64,000 nucleotides of DNA. Origin: Halorubrum xinjiangense. GTDB taxonomy: Archaea > Halobacteriota > Halobacteria > Halobacteriales > Haloferacaceae. A program made the translations under genes and the position numbers. Positions 48,564 to 56,531 of this stretch are shown piece by piece (the stretch's first letter is position 1; every line of letters starts with the position of its first letter). The DNA is taken from the NCBI RefSeq assembly GCF_900102375.1, contig NZ_FNBO01000003.1, forward strand, positions 206,870 through 270,869, given 5' to 3'. Under the pieces are notes generated by a model. It ran no database searches and was not told where the DNA came from. It was given only the letters and a program-made list of their open reading frames with translations.

Positions 48564-48685
48564 GGCGGCGGACTGCGGTTTCCCCTTTCTCACGTAGGCC
48601 GCAGCCGTGGCGTCGGCGCCGGCGGCCGCCCGCGGCGGATCGGAAGTGAAGGCATATATCCGACAGCCGCGTGTTCCTCCCTCGT

Positions 48686-49004
48686 ATGAAGTTCTGCGAC
48701 GAGTGCGGGTCGATGATGCACACGGCGGGCGACGCGTGGGCGTGTCGCTCGTGTGGGAACGAGGAGCCGCGGGACTCGCAGGCGGAAGCGGCGATGGAGA
48801 CCCGGGACGGGCAGCGGGACGACGGGGCGCCCGCCGTGGCCGACGCGACCAGAGACGACGCCGAGACGACGCGAGAGCCCTGTCCGGCGGCCGACTGCGA
48901 CGGTGAGCGAGCCCACTCGGAGATGCTGCCGAAGCCGGGCGGCTCCTACGAGGTCCGGCTGTTCACCTGCGTCGAGATGCGGCCACAAGTGGCGCGAGTC
49001 CTGA
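48686..49004 (+). pseudogene. Second transcription factor S-like gene, frameshifted
   Basis: This begins MKFCDECGSMMHTAGDAWAC like the intact tfs at 317-637 and has the N-terminal zinc cysteines (4, 7, 20, 23). Near the end, an extra A at 48977 shifts the frame just before the last zinc knuckle. Removing it restores VECGHKWRES and a stop at 49004; as it stands the frame runs on to about 49180 with unrelated residues. The catalytic loop also differs: RSADE is replaced by LPKPGGS, and the C-terminal pair is CPAADC. A decayed gene, a sequencing error, or a cleavage-inactive paralogue like Sulfolobus TFS4 are all possible. Confidence 0.75.
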
Positions 49005-49127
49005 CGGCACGTTTCGCGCGCAGCACTTCCCGGTTCGGCCTCGCCCGGCAGAACCCGTCGGTCAGAGCGGGTTTCAGCGATGGAAAAAAACGGGCGTCCA
49101 TTCGACGGAAAACCGACCGACGGCGGC

Positions 49128-50093
49128 TCAGTCGGCGACCGCGGCCACCATCCCCTGCTTGTAGTATCGCTGGAGCGTGACGAACAGGAGGATGGGAACG
49201 ATCATCGTCAGCACCGAGCCGGCGGCGACGAGCCCCCAGTCGATCTGGAGGCGACCCTTCATCAGGGGCAACACCTGCGGCGCGAGCTGGTTCTCACGGG
49301 ACCGCATGAACACGAGGGGGAAGAAGAAGGAGTTCCACACCCACGTGAACTGGATGACCGCCACGGAGACGAGCGCCGGGGCAGAGTACGGCAACACGAT
49401 CGACTTGAAGATCTGGTACCGGGACGCGCCGTCGATCCGGGCAGCCTCCTCCAGCTCCTCGGGGAGCCCCAGGAGGAAGTTCCGGAGGAACATGACGACC
49501 CACCCCATCCCCCAGCCGATGTGGACCAGGATGAGCCCCATGTACGTGTCGAACAGGCCGGTGTTCCGCAGGGTGTTGTAGTTACCCATCGCCACCAGCT
49601 CCGGCGGGGCGGCCATGACCACGATGAGCAGGAAGAACAGCCCCTTCTTCACCGGGAAGTCGAAGCGGGCGAACGGGTACGCGACCATCGTCCCGAGCAG
49701 CGTCACGGCGAGGACGGACGGGATCGTGACGATCGCGGTGTTCCACATCGCCTGCCGCATCGGCCCGGACTGGAACGTCCACGCGCGGGCGTAGTTCTCG
49801 AAGGTGACGGTGAACGTCTCGAAGTTCCACCAGCCCTGAATGATCTGGTCGAGCGGGCGGACGGAGGCCATGAACAGCCCCACGAGCGGGACGAGCCACA
49901 GGAGCGCGACGCCGATCGCGATCGCGTACCGCAGCGCGCGCGGGCCGCTCGGCACCGCCGCACGGAGCCGTTCGGGGAGCGGTCGGTCGGAGATCGGTGC
50001 GGTCTCAGGCGCCTCGTGGTACACGCGCCCGCCGTCGGTCTTCGGCTCGCTGTCGGCGTCTGTCGGATCGTCTGAGTGGTGTGTGTCGGTCAT
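49128..50093 (-). CDS. Carbohydrate ABC permease, MalG-type
   Basis: This 321-residue protein has a polar N-terminal extension (about 1-50) followed by six membrane helices. The EAA loop reads ELEEAARIDGASRYQIFKSI (about 218-237), the contact site for the ATPase. Near the C-terminus FVTLQRYYKQGMVAAVAD is the typical end of MalG-like subunits. It is the last gene of the minus-strand permease/ATPase set, seven bases behind the MalF-type gene, and convergent with the frameshifted TFS copy. It forms the sugar channel with the MalF-type subunit. Confidence 0.92.
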   Translation of the reverse strand: MTDTHHSDDPTDADSEPKTDGGRVYHEAPETAPISDRPLPERLRAAVPSGPRALRYAIAIGVALLWLVPLVGLFMASVRPLDQIIQGWWNFETFTVTFENYARAWTFQSGPMRQAMWNTAIVTIPSVLAVTLLGTMVAYPFARFDFPVKKGLFFLLIVVMAAPPELVAMGNYNTLRNTGLFDTYMGLILVHIGWGMGWVVMFLRNFLLGLPEELEEAARIDGASRYQIFKSIVLPYSAPALVSVAVIQFTWVWNSFFFPLVFMRSRENQLAPQVLPLMKGRLQIDWGLVAAGSVLTMIVPILLFVTLQRYYKQGMVAAVAD

Positions 50094-50099
50094 AGTCGA

Positions 50100-51038
50100 T
50101 CAGTCCATTGACGCGATGTACCACGCCATCGGGAGGGCGATCACCAGCTCGATGAGCGCGACGACCATCGCCTTGCTGTACTCGATCGGCGTCGAGAACG
50201 CGGCCTGATACACTTCCAGGCCCAACACCGAGAACACCCCGCCCGGACCGCCGGACGGGCCGCCGGCCGCGTAGACGATGGCGAAGATCCGGATCACCCA
50301 GATCATGCTCATGATCACGACGACGGCCGTCACGGGCTTGACGAGCGGCCAGATGATGTCCTTGAACCGTCGGAACCGCCCCGCGCCGTCGACGCGCGCG
50401 GATTCCAGTAACGCGGGGTCGATCCCCGCGAGCGCGGAGCTGTACAACAGCATGCTGAAGCCGGTCTGCACCCAGACGCCGCCGGCGATGAGCGCGTAGA
50501 TCGCGATCTGGGGCTCCTGAACCCAGTTTCGGACCGCCGACTCCAGCCCGATACCCCGGAGCAGCCCGTTGAAGATGCCGGCCTGCGGGTCGTAGACGAA
50601 AAGCAGCACGAGCCCGATCACGACGGTGGGCGTCGTGAACGCGAGGAACACCATCGATCGGAGGATGCTCCGGCCGCGCAGGTCGGCGAACAGCAGCGCG
50701 AGGCCGAGGCCCAGCAGCGTGCTGAAGGGGACGTGGACGATCATCCAGATGATGTTCTGCGGGAGCGCTCCCATCGGGTACTGGAACGCGAGGAGGTTGC
50801 TCCAGTTGATGATCGCGTCGTCTTGGAACGTCGCGACCCACGTGTCGAACCCGGCGAACTGCCCAATCGTGAACCCGTCCCAGGTGAAGAAGCTCCCGAC
50901 CGCGGAGTAGAGCATCGGTCCGACCGAGAAGATGGCGAACAGCGTGAGGCCGGGGAGCATGAACACGAGGATCGCCGTGAGCTTCTCCCCGTCGACGTCG
51001 CGGTCGAGCCGGTCCTCCAGGTACGATTCGACTGACAT
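50100..51038 (-). CDS. Carbohydrate ABC permease, MalF-type
   Basis: This 312-residue protein has six hydrophobic helices beginning with ILVFMLPGLTLFAIFSVGPM (about 24-43). The EAA loop is DPALLESARVDGAGRFRRFK (about 210-229). It lacks the large periplasmic insert of enterobacterial MalF, as expected for archaea. The gene starts four bases behind the ATPase gene and ends seven before the MalG-type gene, so ATPase, MalF and MalG are one operon. It should transport the disaccharide captured by the lipoprotein at 46.9 kb. Confidence 0.92.
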   Translation of the reverse strand: MSVESYLEDRLDRDVDGEKLTAILVFMLPGLTLFAIFSVGPMLYSAVGSFFTWDGFTIGQFAGFDTWVATFQDDAIINWSNLLAFQYPMGALPQNIIWMIVHVPFSTLLGLGLALLFADLRGRSILRSMVFLAFTTPTVVIGLVLLFVYDPQAGIFNGLLRGIGLESAVRNWVQEPQIAIYALIAGGVWVQTGFSMLLYSSALAGIDPALLESARVDGAGRFRRFKDIIWPLVKPVTAVVVIMSMIWVIRIFAIVYAAGGPSGGPGGVFSVLGLEVYQAAFSTPIEYSKAMVVALIELVIALPMAWYIASMD

Positions 51039-51042
51039 GGTA

Positions 51043-52107
51043 TCAGGCCACCAGTTCCCCGTCCTCGTCGTAGAGGTACGCGTCGGTCGGGTCGAAGGTG
51101 AGGTGGATGTGATCCCCCGCCTCGGCGTCCGTCTTCGGGACCTTCACGTTCACCACGGAGCCGCCCACCTCGACGTTGACCAAGACGAACTCGCCGAGCG
51201 GTTCGACCGTCTTGACCGTGCCCGGCACCGTCCAGTCCGTGTCGGGAGGCTCGATCGACACGTCGATATCTTCGGGCCGGATCCCGACAGACACGGTCGA
51301 CGACGACGTCTCCGCCGGCATTGGGAGGGTGTTGCCCTCGGCGAGCTGGACGGTACCGTCGCGGTTCTCTCCCTCGAAGAGGTTCATCGGGGGCGACCCG
51401 ATGAACTTCGCGACCCAGGTGGTCCGCGGCCGCTGGTACAGCTCCTGGGGTTCGGCGACCTGTCGGATCGTACCGTCGTTCAACACGACGATCTTGTCGC
51501 CCATGCTCATCGCCTCCTCCTGGTTGTGCGTGACGTACACCGTCGTGATCCCGAGCTCGTTCTGGATCCGCTTGAGCTCGGAGCGCATCTCCAAGCGGAG
51601 CTTCGCGTCGAGGTTGCTGAGCGGCTCGTCGAGCAGGAACACCGACGGCTCGCGGATGATCGCCCGCGCGAGCGACGTCCGCTGGCGCTGTCCACCGGAT
51701 ATCTCGCCCGGGTCGCTGTCCATCTGGTCTTCGATGTGTAACAGCCCGGCGACTTGGGCGATCCGCTCGTCGCGCTCCTCCGGCGGCACCCCCCTGACTT
51801 TCAGCGGATACTCGATGTTCTCCCGGACGGTCATATGCGGGTACAGCGCGTAGTTCTGGAACACCATCGCAACGTTGCGATCGGCGGGCGGCATCCCGTC
51901 GACGCGGTCGTCGTCGAAGTATATCTCGCCCTCGGAGAGGTCCTCGAGCCCCGCGATCATCCGGAGCGCAGTCGTCTTTCCGCAGCCGGACGGCCCCAGG
52001 AACACCACGAACTCCCCGTCGTCCACCTCCATGTCCAGCTTGTAGTTGGCGACCGTGTCACCCCCGTCGAAGTACTTACTCACCGATCGCATGCTAATGC
52101 GGGTCAT
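51043..52107 (-). CDS. Sugar ABC transporter ATPase, MalK/UgpC-type
   Basis: This 354-residue protein has Walker A GPSGCGKTTALRM (about 38-50), Q loop MVFQNYALYP, ABC signature ISGGQRQRTS (about 135), Walker B VFLLDEPLSNLDAKLR and switch histidine YVTHNQEEAM. The C-terminal TOBE/regulatory domain (about 235-354, VGIRPEDIDVS) is of the MalK type that serves disaccharide importers. It is the first gene of the ATPase-MalF-MalG operon, divergent from the trehalase. The ATG at 52107 is used; an in-frame TTG directly before is an alternative. Confidence 0.93.
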   Translation of the reverse strand: MTRISMRSVSKYFDGGDTVANYKLDMEVDDGEFVVFLGPSGCGKTTALRMIAGLEDLSEGEIYFDDDRVDGMPPADRNVAMVFQNYALYPHMTVRENIEYPLKVRGVPPEERDERIAQVAGLLHIEDQMDSDPGEISGGQRQRTSLARAIIREPSVFLLDEPLSNLDAKLRLEMRSELKRIQNELGITTVYVTHNQEEAMSMGDKIVVLNDGTIRQVAEPQELYQRPRTTWVAKFIGSPPMNLFEGENRDGTVQLAEGNTLPMPAETSSSTVSVGIRPEDIDVSIEPPDTDWTVPGTVKTVEPLGEFVLVNVEVGGSVVNVKVPKTDAEAGDHIHLTFDPTDAYLYDEDGELVA

Positions 52108-52125
52108 CAACTACTCGGCGGTATT

Positions 52126-52150
52126 CATTTATTACACTTATAATTAATCA
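52126..52150 (-). promoter_or_regulatory. Promoter/operator of the ATPase-permease operon
   Basis: On the minus strand ATGATTAATTATAAG (52136-52150) precedes AATAAATG (52125-52132), giving two possible TATA positions 19-36 bases before the ATG. The TAATTA core matches the motif seen near the other promoters of the cluster. Confidence 0.4.
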
Positions 52151-52204
52151 TGGCCCATTGATGAGAGGATCGCCGATGGTGCGCGTGATCCGTTCTCTCC
52201 GCGG

Positions 52205-52225
52205 CTAATTCATCAAGTACTTACT
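52205..52225 (+). promoter_or_regulatory. Promoter/operator of the trehalase gene
   Basis: CTAATTCATCAAGTACTTAC lies 24-44 bases before the ATG. It holds the TAATTnATCA motif and, next to it, AGTACT, a six-base palindrome. No textbook TATA box is obvious, so transcription may need activation. Confidence 0.4.
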
Positions 52226-52248
52226 AATCCTTTCACTACGTGATAGAG

Positions 52249-53772
52249 ATGAGTTCCGCCCGCTTCGACTACAGCACGTTCCCGCAGATCTCCGGTGAAC
52301 TCTTCCGCGCCGTTCAGCGGCGGGACCTCTTCGACGACGACAAGCGGTTCGTCGACGCCGAGCCGCGGGTCGATCCGGATCTGCTGTTCGAGCGGTATCT
52401 GACGCGGCGGAACCGAGACGACTTCGACCTCGAGTCGTTCGTCGAAGAGCAGTTCAGGCTACCGGAGCCGGTCGGGGTCGCACCGAACCTCGCCGCCTCC
52501 CGGTCGATGAAAGACCACGTCTCGTCGCTGTGGGGAGCGTTGACGCGAGCGTTCGACGACGCCGACGCGGCGGGGTCGACGCTCGTCCCCCTCCCGAACC
52601 CGCACGTCGTCCCCGGCGGTCGCTTCCGCGAGATGTACTACTGGGACAGCTACTTCACCGCGGAGGGGTTGGCGGCGGACGATCGAACCGACCTCGTCGC
52701 GGGCATGGTCGAGAACATCGCGTCGCTTCTGGACCGCTTCGGCTTCGTCCCGACCGGGAACCGTACGTACTACGACAGCCGGTCGCAGGTTCCGCTGTTC
52801 TACCGCATGCTTCGCGTGTTAGAGCGCGAGGAGGGGTTCGACGCCGTCGCTCCCCACGTGAACGCGCTCCGAACGGAACACGAGTTCTGGATGGACGGGG
52901 CCGACCGCGTCGCCCGCGACGACGGGCCCGCGGCACACCGTCGGGTGGTCGGACTCTCGGACGGGACCGTCCTCAATCGGTACTGGGACGACCGCGCTCG
53001 CCCGCGACCGGAGTCGTACTACGAGGACCGTCGCCTCGCCGACCGGGTCCCGGTCGACGACCGGCCTGCGCTGTTCCGGGACGTTCGGGCCGCCTGCGAG
53101 TCCGGCTGGGACTTCAGCTCTCGGTGGCTGGCTGGCGACGACCTCACGACGATCCGGACGACGGAGCTGGTGCCGGTCGATCTCAACGCCGTCCTCTTCG
53201 GGATGGAGTCCGCGCTCGCGGAGTGGCTTCCGCGCGTCGGACGGACGGCGGCCGGCGAGCGGTACGCCGACCTGGCCGCGCGGCGTCGGGAGGCGATCAA
53301 TCGGTACTGCTGGGACGCGGAGGCGGAGTTCTACGTCGACCACTCGTGGACCGACGACCGGCGGTCGGACCGCCTCACACTCGCCGCCGTCGCGCCGCTC
53401 TTCACCGGGGTCGCGACCGAGGACCGGGCGGCCGCGGTCGCGGACCGGCTCCGCCGGGACTTCCTCCGGCCCGGTGGACTGGTGACGACGCTCGAGGCCA
53501 CCGGCGAGCAGTGGGACGCGCCGAGCGGCTGGGCGCCCCTCCACTGGATGGCGGTCACCGGGCTGCGCCGGTACGGGCACGAGGACTTGGCCGACGACGT
53601 CGCGAGCCGCTGGGTCGACCTCGCGCGGAGCTCCTTCGATGAGACCGGCCGCATGGCGGAGAAGTACGACGTCCGCACGGCCGAGGCGGCGAGCGACCTG
53701 GGTGAGTACGAGCTCCAGTACGGCTTCGGCTGGACGAACGGCGTCGTCACGGCGCTATCGGCTCGGCGGTAG
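52249..53772 (+). CDS. Trehalase, glycoside hydrolase family 37
   Basis: This 507-residue enzyme hydrolyses trehalose to two glucose units. Both GH37 signatures are present: PGGRFREMYYWDSYFTAEGL at about 121-140 and QWDAPSGWAPLHW at about 421-433. Other family blocks are ESGWDFSSRWL (about 286) and VPVDLNAVLFGME (about 309). The C-terminal part has YDVRTAEAASDLGEYELQYG and FGWTNGVV, the usual end. No signal peptide exists, so imported sugar is cleaved in the cytoplasm. The gene is divergent from the ATPase-permease operon, which supports trehalose or a derivative as its substrate. GH37 is mainly bacterial and eukaryotic, so its presence suggests old lateral acquisition. Confidence 0.93.
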   Translation: MSSARFDYSTFPQISGELFRAVQRRDLFDDDKRFVDAEPRVDPDLLFERYLTRRNRDDFDLESFVEEQFRLPEPVGVAPNLAASRSMKDHVSSLWGALTRAFDDADAAGSTLVPLPNPHVVPGGRFREMYYWDSYFTAEGLAADDRTDLVAGMVENIASLLDRFGFVPTGNRTYYDSRSQVPLFYRMLRVLEREEGFDAVAPHVNALRTEHEFWMDGADRVARDDGPAAHRRVVGLSDGTVLNRYWDDRARPRPESYYEDRRLADRVPVDDRPALFRDVRAACESGWDFSSRWLAGDDLTTIRTTELVPVDLNAVLFGMESALAEWLPRVGRTAAGERYADLAARRREAINRYCWDAEAEFYVDHSWTDDRRSDRLTLAAVAPLFTGVATEDRAAAVADRLRRDFLRPGGLVTTLEATGEQWDAPSGWAPLHWMAVTGLRRYGHEDLADDVASRWVDLARSSFDETGRMAEKYDVRTAEAASDLGEYELQYGFGWTNGVVTALSARR

Positions 53773-53848
53773 CCGGTTCCGGGTCCTCGTCGAGCTCGTC
53801 GCGTCGCGCTTCTGAACGCTTATCCCCGACGACCGACTTCGATCGAGT

Positions 53849-54580
53849 ATGAGCGACGAGGACGCCGTCGATGTCGAGACCCCCGACGACGCCGAGGGCG
53901 ACGCGGCGAGAGCGAACGGCACGGCGGAGGCGACCGCCGAGGGAGCGGCCGGCGAGTCGGCCGACAGCGAATCGGCCGGCAGCGAATCGGCCGACAGCGA
54001 ATCGGCCGACAGCGAGCCGGTCAGCGAGGACGCCCGCCGCGACGCCGAGGCGCTGGCCGCGGCCGTCGCCGAACACGACGAGGCGCTTGCCCGCGAGGTC
54101 GCGGCACTGGAGGCTGACCTCGCAGAGACCCGCGAGGCGCTCCAAGAGCGCGACGAGGAGGTGGAAGAGCTGACGAGCAAGCTCGCCCGCGTGAAGGCGG
54201 ACTTCAGCAACTACAAGGAGCGCGCAAAGCGGAAGCAGGAGGACATCCGCGAGCGCGCCTCCGAGGCGCTCGTCGAGCGGCTCACCCCGGTCCGGAACGA
54301 CCTCCTTCGCGCGCTCGACCAGGACGAGGGAAGCGACCTCCGCCCCGGCGTCGAGTCGACGCTGGAGAAGTTCGACGAGGTACTCGCCGACGAGGGCGTC
54401 GAGGCGATCGAGCCGGAGCCCGGCGAGGTGGTCGACCCCGCGCGCCACCAGGTGATGCTCCGCGTCGACAGCGACCACCCGGAGGGGACGATACACGAGG
54501 TGTACGAGCCCGGCTACGAGATGGGCGACCGCGTGTTGAGCGAGGCGAAAGTGACCGTCAGCACCGGCGACGGGGACTAA
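53849..54580 (+). CDS. grpE: GrpE nucleotide-exchange factor
   Basis: This 243-residue co-chaperone of DnaK has a long coiled coil over about 65-125 and the C-terminal beta wing GEVVDPARHQVMLRVDSDHP (about 190-209) with GTIHEVYEPGYEMGDRVL. The N-terminal ~60 residues are a disordered acidic tail with repeated Ser-Ala-Asp-Ser-Glu units. dnaK is not in the window, though it usually lies close in haloarchaea. CGCTTATCC (about 53818-53826) is a well-placed TATA box. It promotes ADP release from the chaperone during heat or salt stress. Confidence 0.93.
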   Translation: MSDEDAVDVETPDDAEGDAARANGTAEATAEGAAGESADSESAGSESADSESADSEPVSEDARRDAEALAAAVAEHDEALAREVAALEADLAETREALQERDEEVEELTSKLARVKADFSNYKERAKRKQEDIRERASEALVERLTPVRNDLLRALDQDEGSDLRPGVESTLEKFDEVLADEGVEAIEPEPGEVVDPARHQVMLRVDSDHPEGTIHEVYEPGYEMGDRVLSEAKVTVSTGDGD

Positions 54581-54619
54581 CACGCCGAGTCCACCGCAAC
54601 CGAGCAGTGCGAACGCGTT

Positions 54620-55414
54620 TCACGACCGGATCGCCGCCTCGTAGGCGTCCGCCAGGTCGTCGAGTCCCGCGTTCGGCTCCGCCGCGTGCGGCACCGACAG
54701 CGGCGAGACGGACACCTCGCCGTCGACGACGGCCCGCCGGTCGGTCCCGACCGGGTCCGGCACGTCGCCGTCGTTCATCCGGCCCCATATCGGGTCGGAG
54801 AACCCGACGCGGCCGTCGCCGTTCCGCTCGGCGCGCATCCCGTACCACGTCGAGGGCGTCGTGACGCGGAGCGGCGCGCGGTCCGCGTCCGCGATTGGCG
54901 CGTTGACGTTGAGGTAGTCGGCGCGGTCGAACACGCCCGCGTCGACCGCCTCGTCGACGAGGAACCGGGTCGCTCGCGCCGCGTGCGCGAAGTCGGTCGC
55001 CTCGAACTCGCGTTTCCACCAGTCGTCGCCGCCGGGGACGTACATCGAGGTCGCCACCGCGGGGACGTCGAAGAACGCAGCCTCGACCGCGGCCGAGACG
55101 GTCCCCGACCGGCCGAGGGTGTAGGCGCCGAGGTTCGCCCCCTCGTTACAGCCCGCGACGACCGCGTCCGCCTCGGGGACGAGCTCGTCGAGCCCCGCCA
55201 CGACGCAGTCGACGGGCGTGCCCTCGACGACGTACCCCAGCTCGTGGTCGGCGACCGCGACGTCCTCGGAGAGGCGGCGGCCGACCGAGGACTGGTCGTC
55301 GGCCGGGGCGACGACGGTAACCGCGTACTCGGCCGCGAGCGTATCGTACAGCGCGCGCAGCCCCGCGGCGTCGACGCCGTCGTCGTTGGTCAACAGGATC
55401 CGGTCGACGGTCAT
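54620..55414 (-). CDS. surE: 5'-nucleotidase SurE
   Basis: This 264-residue metal-dependent survival nucleotidase removes the phosphate of nucleoside 5'- and 3'-monophosphates. The N-terminal ILLTNDDGVDAAGLRALYD (about 6-24) places the metal-binding Asp11-Asp12. APADDQSSVGRRLSED (about 42) and AGCNEGANLGAYTLGRSGTV (about 92) supply the other metal and active-site residues (Ser and Asn). The ATG 55414 begins MTVDRILLTNDD, matching the family; an upstream in-frame extension is not homologous. It is transcribed convergently with grpE. Confidence 0.93.
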   Translation of the reverse strand: MTVDRILLTNDDGVDAAGLRALYDTLAAEYAVTVVAPADDQSSVGRRLSEDVAVADHELGYVVEGTPVDCVVAGLDELVPEADAVVAGCNEGANLGAYTLGRSGTVSAAVEAAFFDVPAVATSMYVPGGDDWWKREFEATDFAHAARATRFLVDEAVDAGVFDRADYLNVNAPIADADRAPLRVTTPSTWYGMRAERNGDGRVGFSDPIWGRMNDGDVPDPVGTDRRAVVDGEVSVSPLSVPHAAEPNAGLDDLADAYEAAIRS

Positions 55415-55531
55415 ACCGAGTACTGGGGCGAGTCGGGCAAAAGTCCACCGTCGATCGGCCGGCGCGGACGGCGGCCCCGCGACCGCGAACCGAACGGAAA
55501 AGCACACGTATCGGCGGGCCGACCGTTCGGT

Positions 55532-55891
55532 ATGGGATTCGGGGACACCGCCAAGAAGATCCAGACGCTCGCCGACCGCGCGGAGCGCACCTACAAGAAG
55601 ATCAGCGAGCTTCGCGACGAGGTCGACGAGACGCAGGAGACGGTGATAGACACCTCAGAGCGCGTCAAGACGCTCGAAAACGAGATGGCAGAGCAGCGGG
55701 CCGTCCTCGACGCCGTCGCCGAGGAGGTCGGCGTCGACTTAGCGCGCGTGAGCACCGAGGCGCACATCACTGACGCCGAGGAGTCGGCGGCCGAAGAGGC
55801 GGACGACGCCGACTCGCACGCACCCAGCGATTCGGACACCGACGCGGACGCGACCGACGGTTCGGACCCGACCGAGGAAGACGCAGCTTAA
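55532..55891 (+). CDS. Small coiled-coil protein (DUF5798-type)
   Basis: This 119-residue protein has residues 1-75 forming an extended coiled coil (TAKKIQTLADRAERTYKKIS, DETQETVIDTSERVKTLENE) and an acidic disordered tail (76-119) rich in Asp, Glu and Ser. From memory this is the haloarchaeal DUF5798 family. No activity is known. It overlaps the convergent acyltransferase gene by four bases at its 3' end. A much longer upstream frame is the antisense of surE and is not used. Confidence 0.82.
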   Translation: MGFGDTAKKIQTLADRAERTYKKISELRDEVDETQETVIDTSERVKTLENEMAEQRAVLDAVAEEVGVDLARVSTEAHITDAEESAAEEADDADSHAPSDSDTDADATDGSDPTEEDAA

Positions 55892-56463
55892 TCGTCGCTC
55901 GCGCGCGTCTCGGCCCGCGAGACGACCTCGGCGGGCACGCCCGCGACGGTCGTGCCCGGCGACACGTCTTCCGCGACGAGGGAGTTCGCGGCGACGCGCG
56001 CGCCCTCGCCGACTGTGACACCCGGGAGGACTACCGCCCCCGCGCCGATCATCGCCTCGTCCTCGACGACCACGTCGCCGAGCCGGTACTCCTCGTGGAG
56101 GAACTCGTGGCAGAGCAGCGTGGCGTCGTACCCGATTATCGCGTCGTCGCCGACGGTGATCCGCTCGGGCCAGAACACGTCCGGCGTCGACTCCAACCCC
56201 CACGCGACGCCGGCGCCGACCGTGACGCCAATCTGCCGCAGCAGCCAGTTCTTCAGCCGGAGGCTCGGACAGATCCGCGCGAGGACGATGACCACGTAGT
56301 TGCGCACGACCGCGAGCGGCGACTTCGCGTCAGGCCACGACCACAGGGAGTTGCGCGCCCCGGGCGTCGGGAACCGGTCGAGGCGGTCGCTCCGGGGAGA
56401 ATTGGCGTCGTCGCGAGTGGCATCCGGATCGCTGCCCGTCGCGTCCGTGTCGTCGTCGGTCAC
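55888..56463 (-). CDS. Hexapeptide-repeat acyltransferase
   Basis: This 191-residue protein has an acidic disordered N-terminus (1-40), then a short amphipathic region (VRNYVVIVLARICPSLRLKN, about 53-72). A left-handed beta-helix of hexapeptide repeats follows (about 80-180, with ITVGDDAIIGYDATLLC, DVVVEDEAMIGAGAVVLPGV and AGVPAEVV). This is the architecture of the CysE/LacA/NodL acetyltransferases, which move acetyl groups from acetyl-CoA to sugars or amino sugars. The conserved catalytic His is not clear apart from CHEFLHEEY. The substrate may be a cell-envelope sugar. Confidence 0.82.
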   Translation of the reverse strand: MTDDDTDATGSDPDATRDDANSPRSDRLDRFPTPGARNSLWSWPDAKSPLAVVRNYVVIVLARICPSLRLKNWLLRQIGVTVGAGVAWGLESTPDVFWPERITVGDDAIIGYDATLLCHEFLHEEYRLGDVVVEDEAMIGAGAVVLPGVTVGEGARVAANSLVAEDVSPGTTVAGVPAEVVSRAETRASDD

Positions 56464-56531
56464 GTCACGCCGTTTGGACGGCGAGAATAAAAGGGTCGCT
56501 CCCGGCTGCGGCGGTTCGGCTCTCGACTGCG

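Noticed and set aside
52070..52225. Two copies of AAGTACTTACT as a paired operator
   Set aside because: The first copy lies within the ATPase coding sequence (Ser-Lys-Tyr-Phe) and the match is probably chance.
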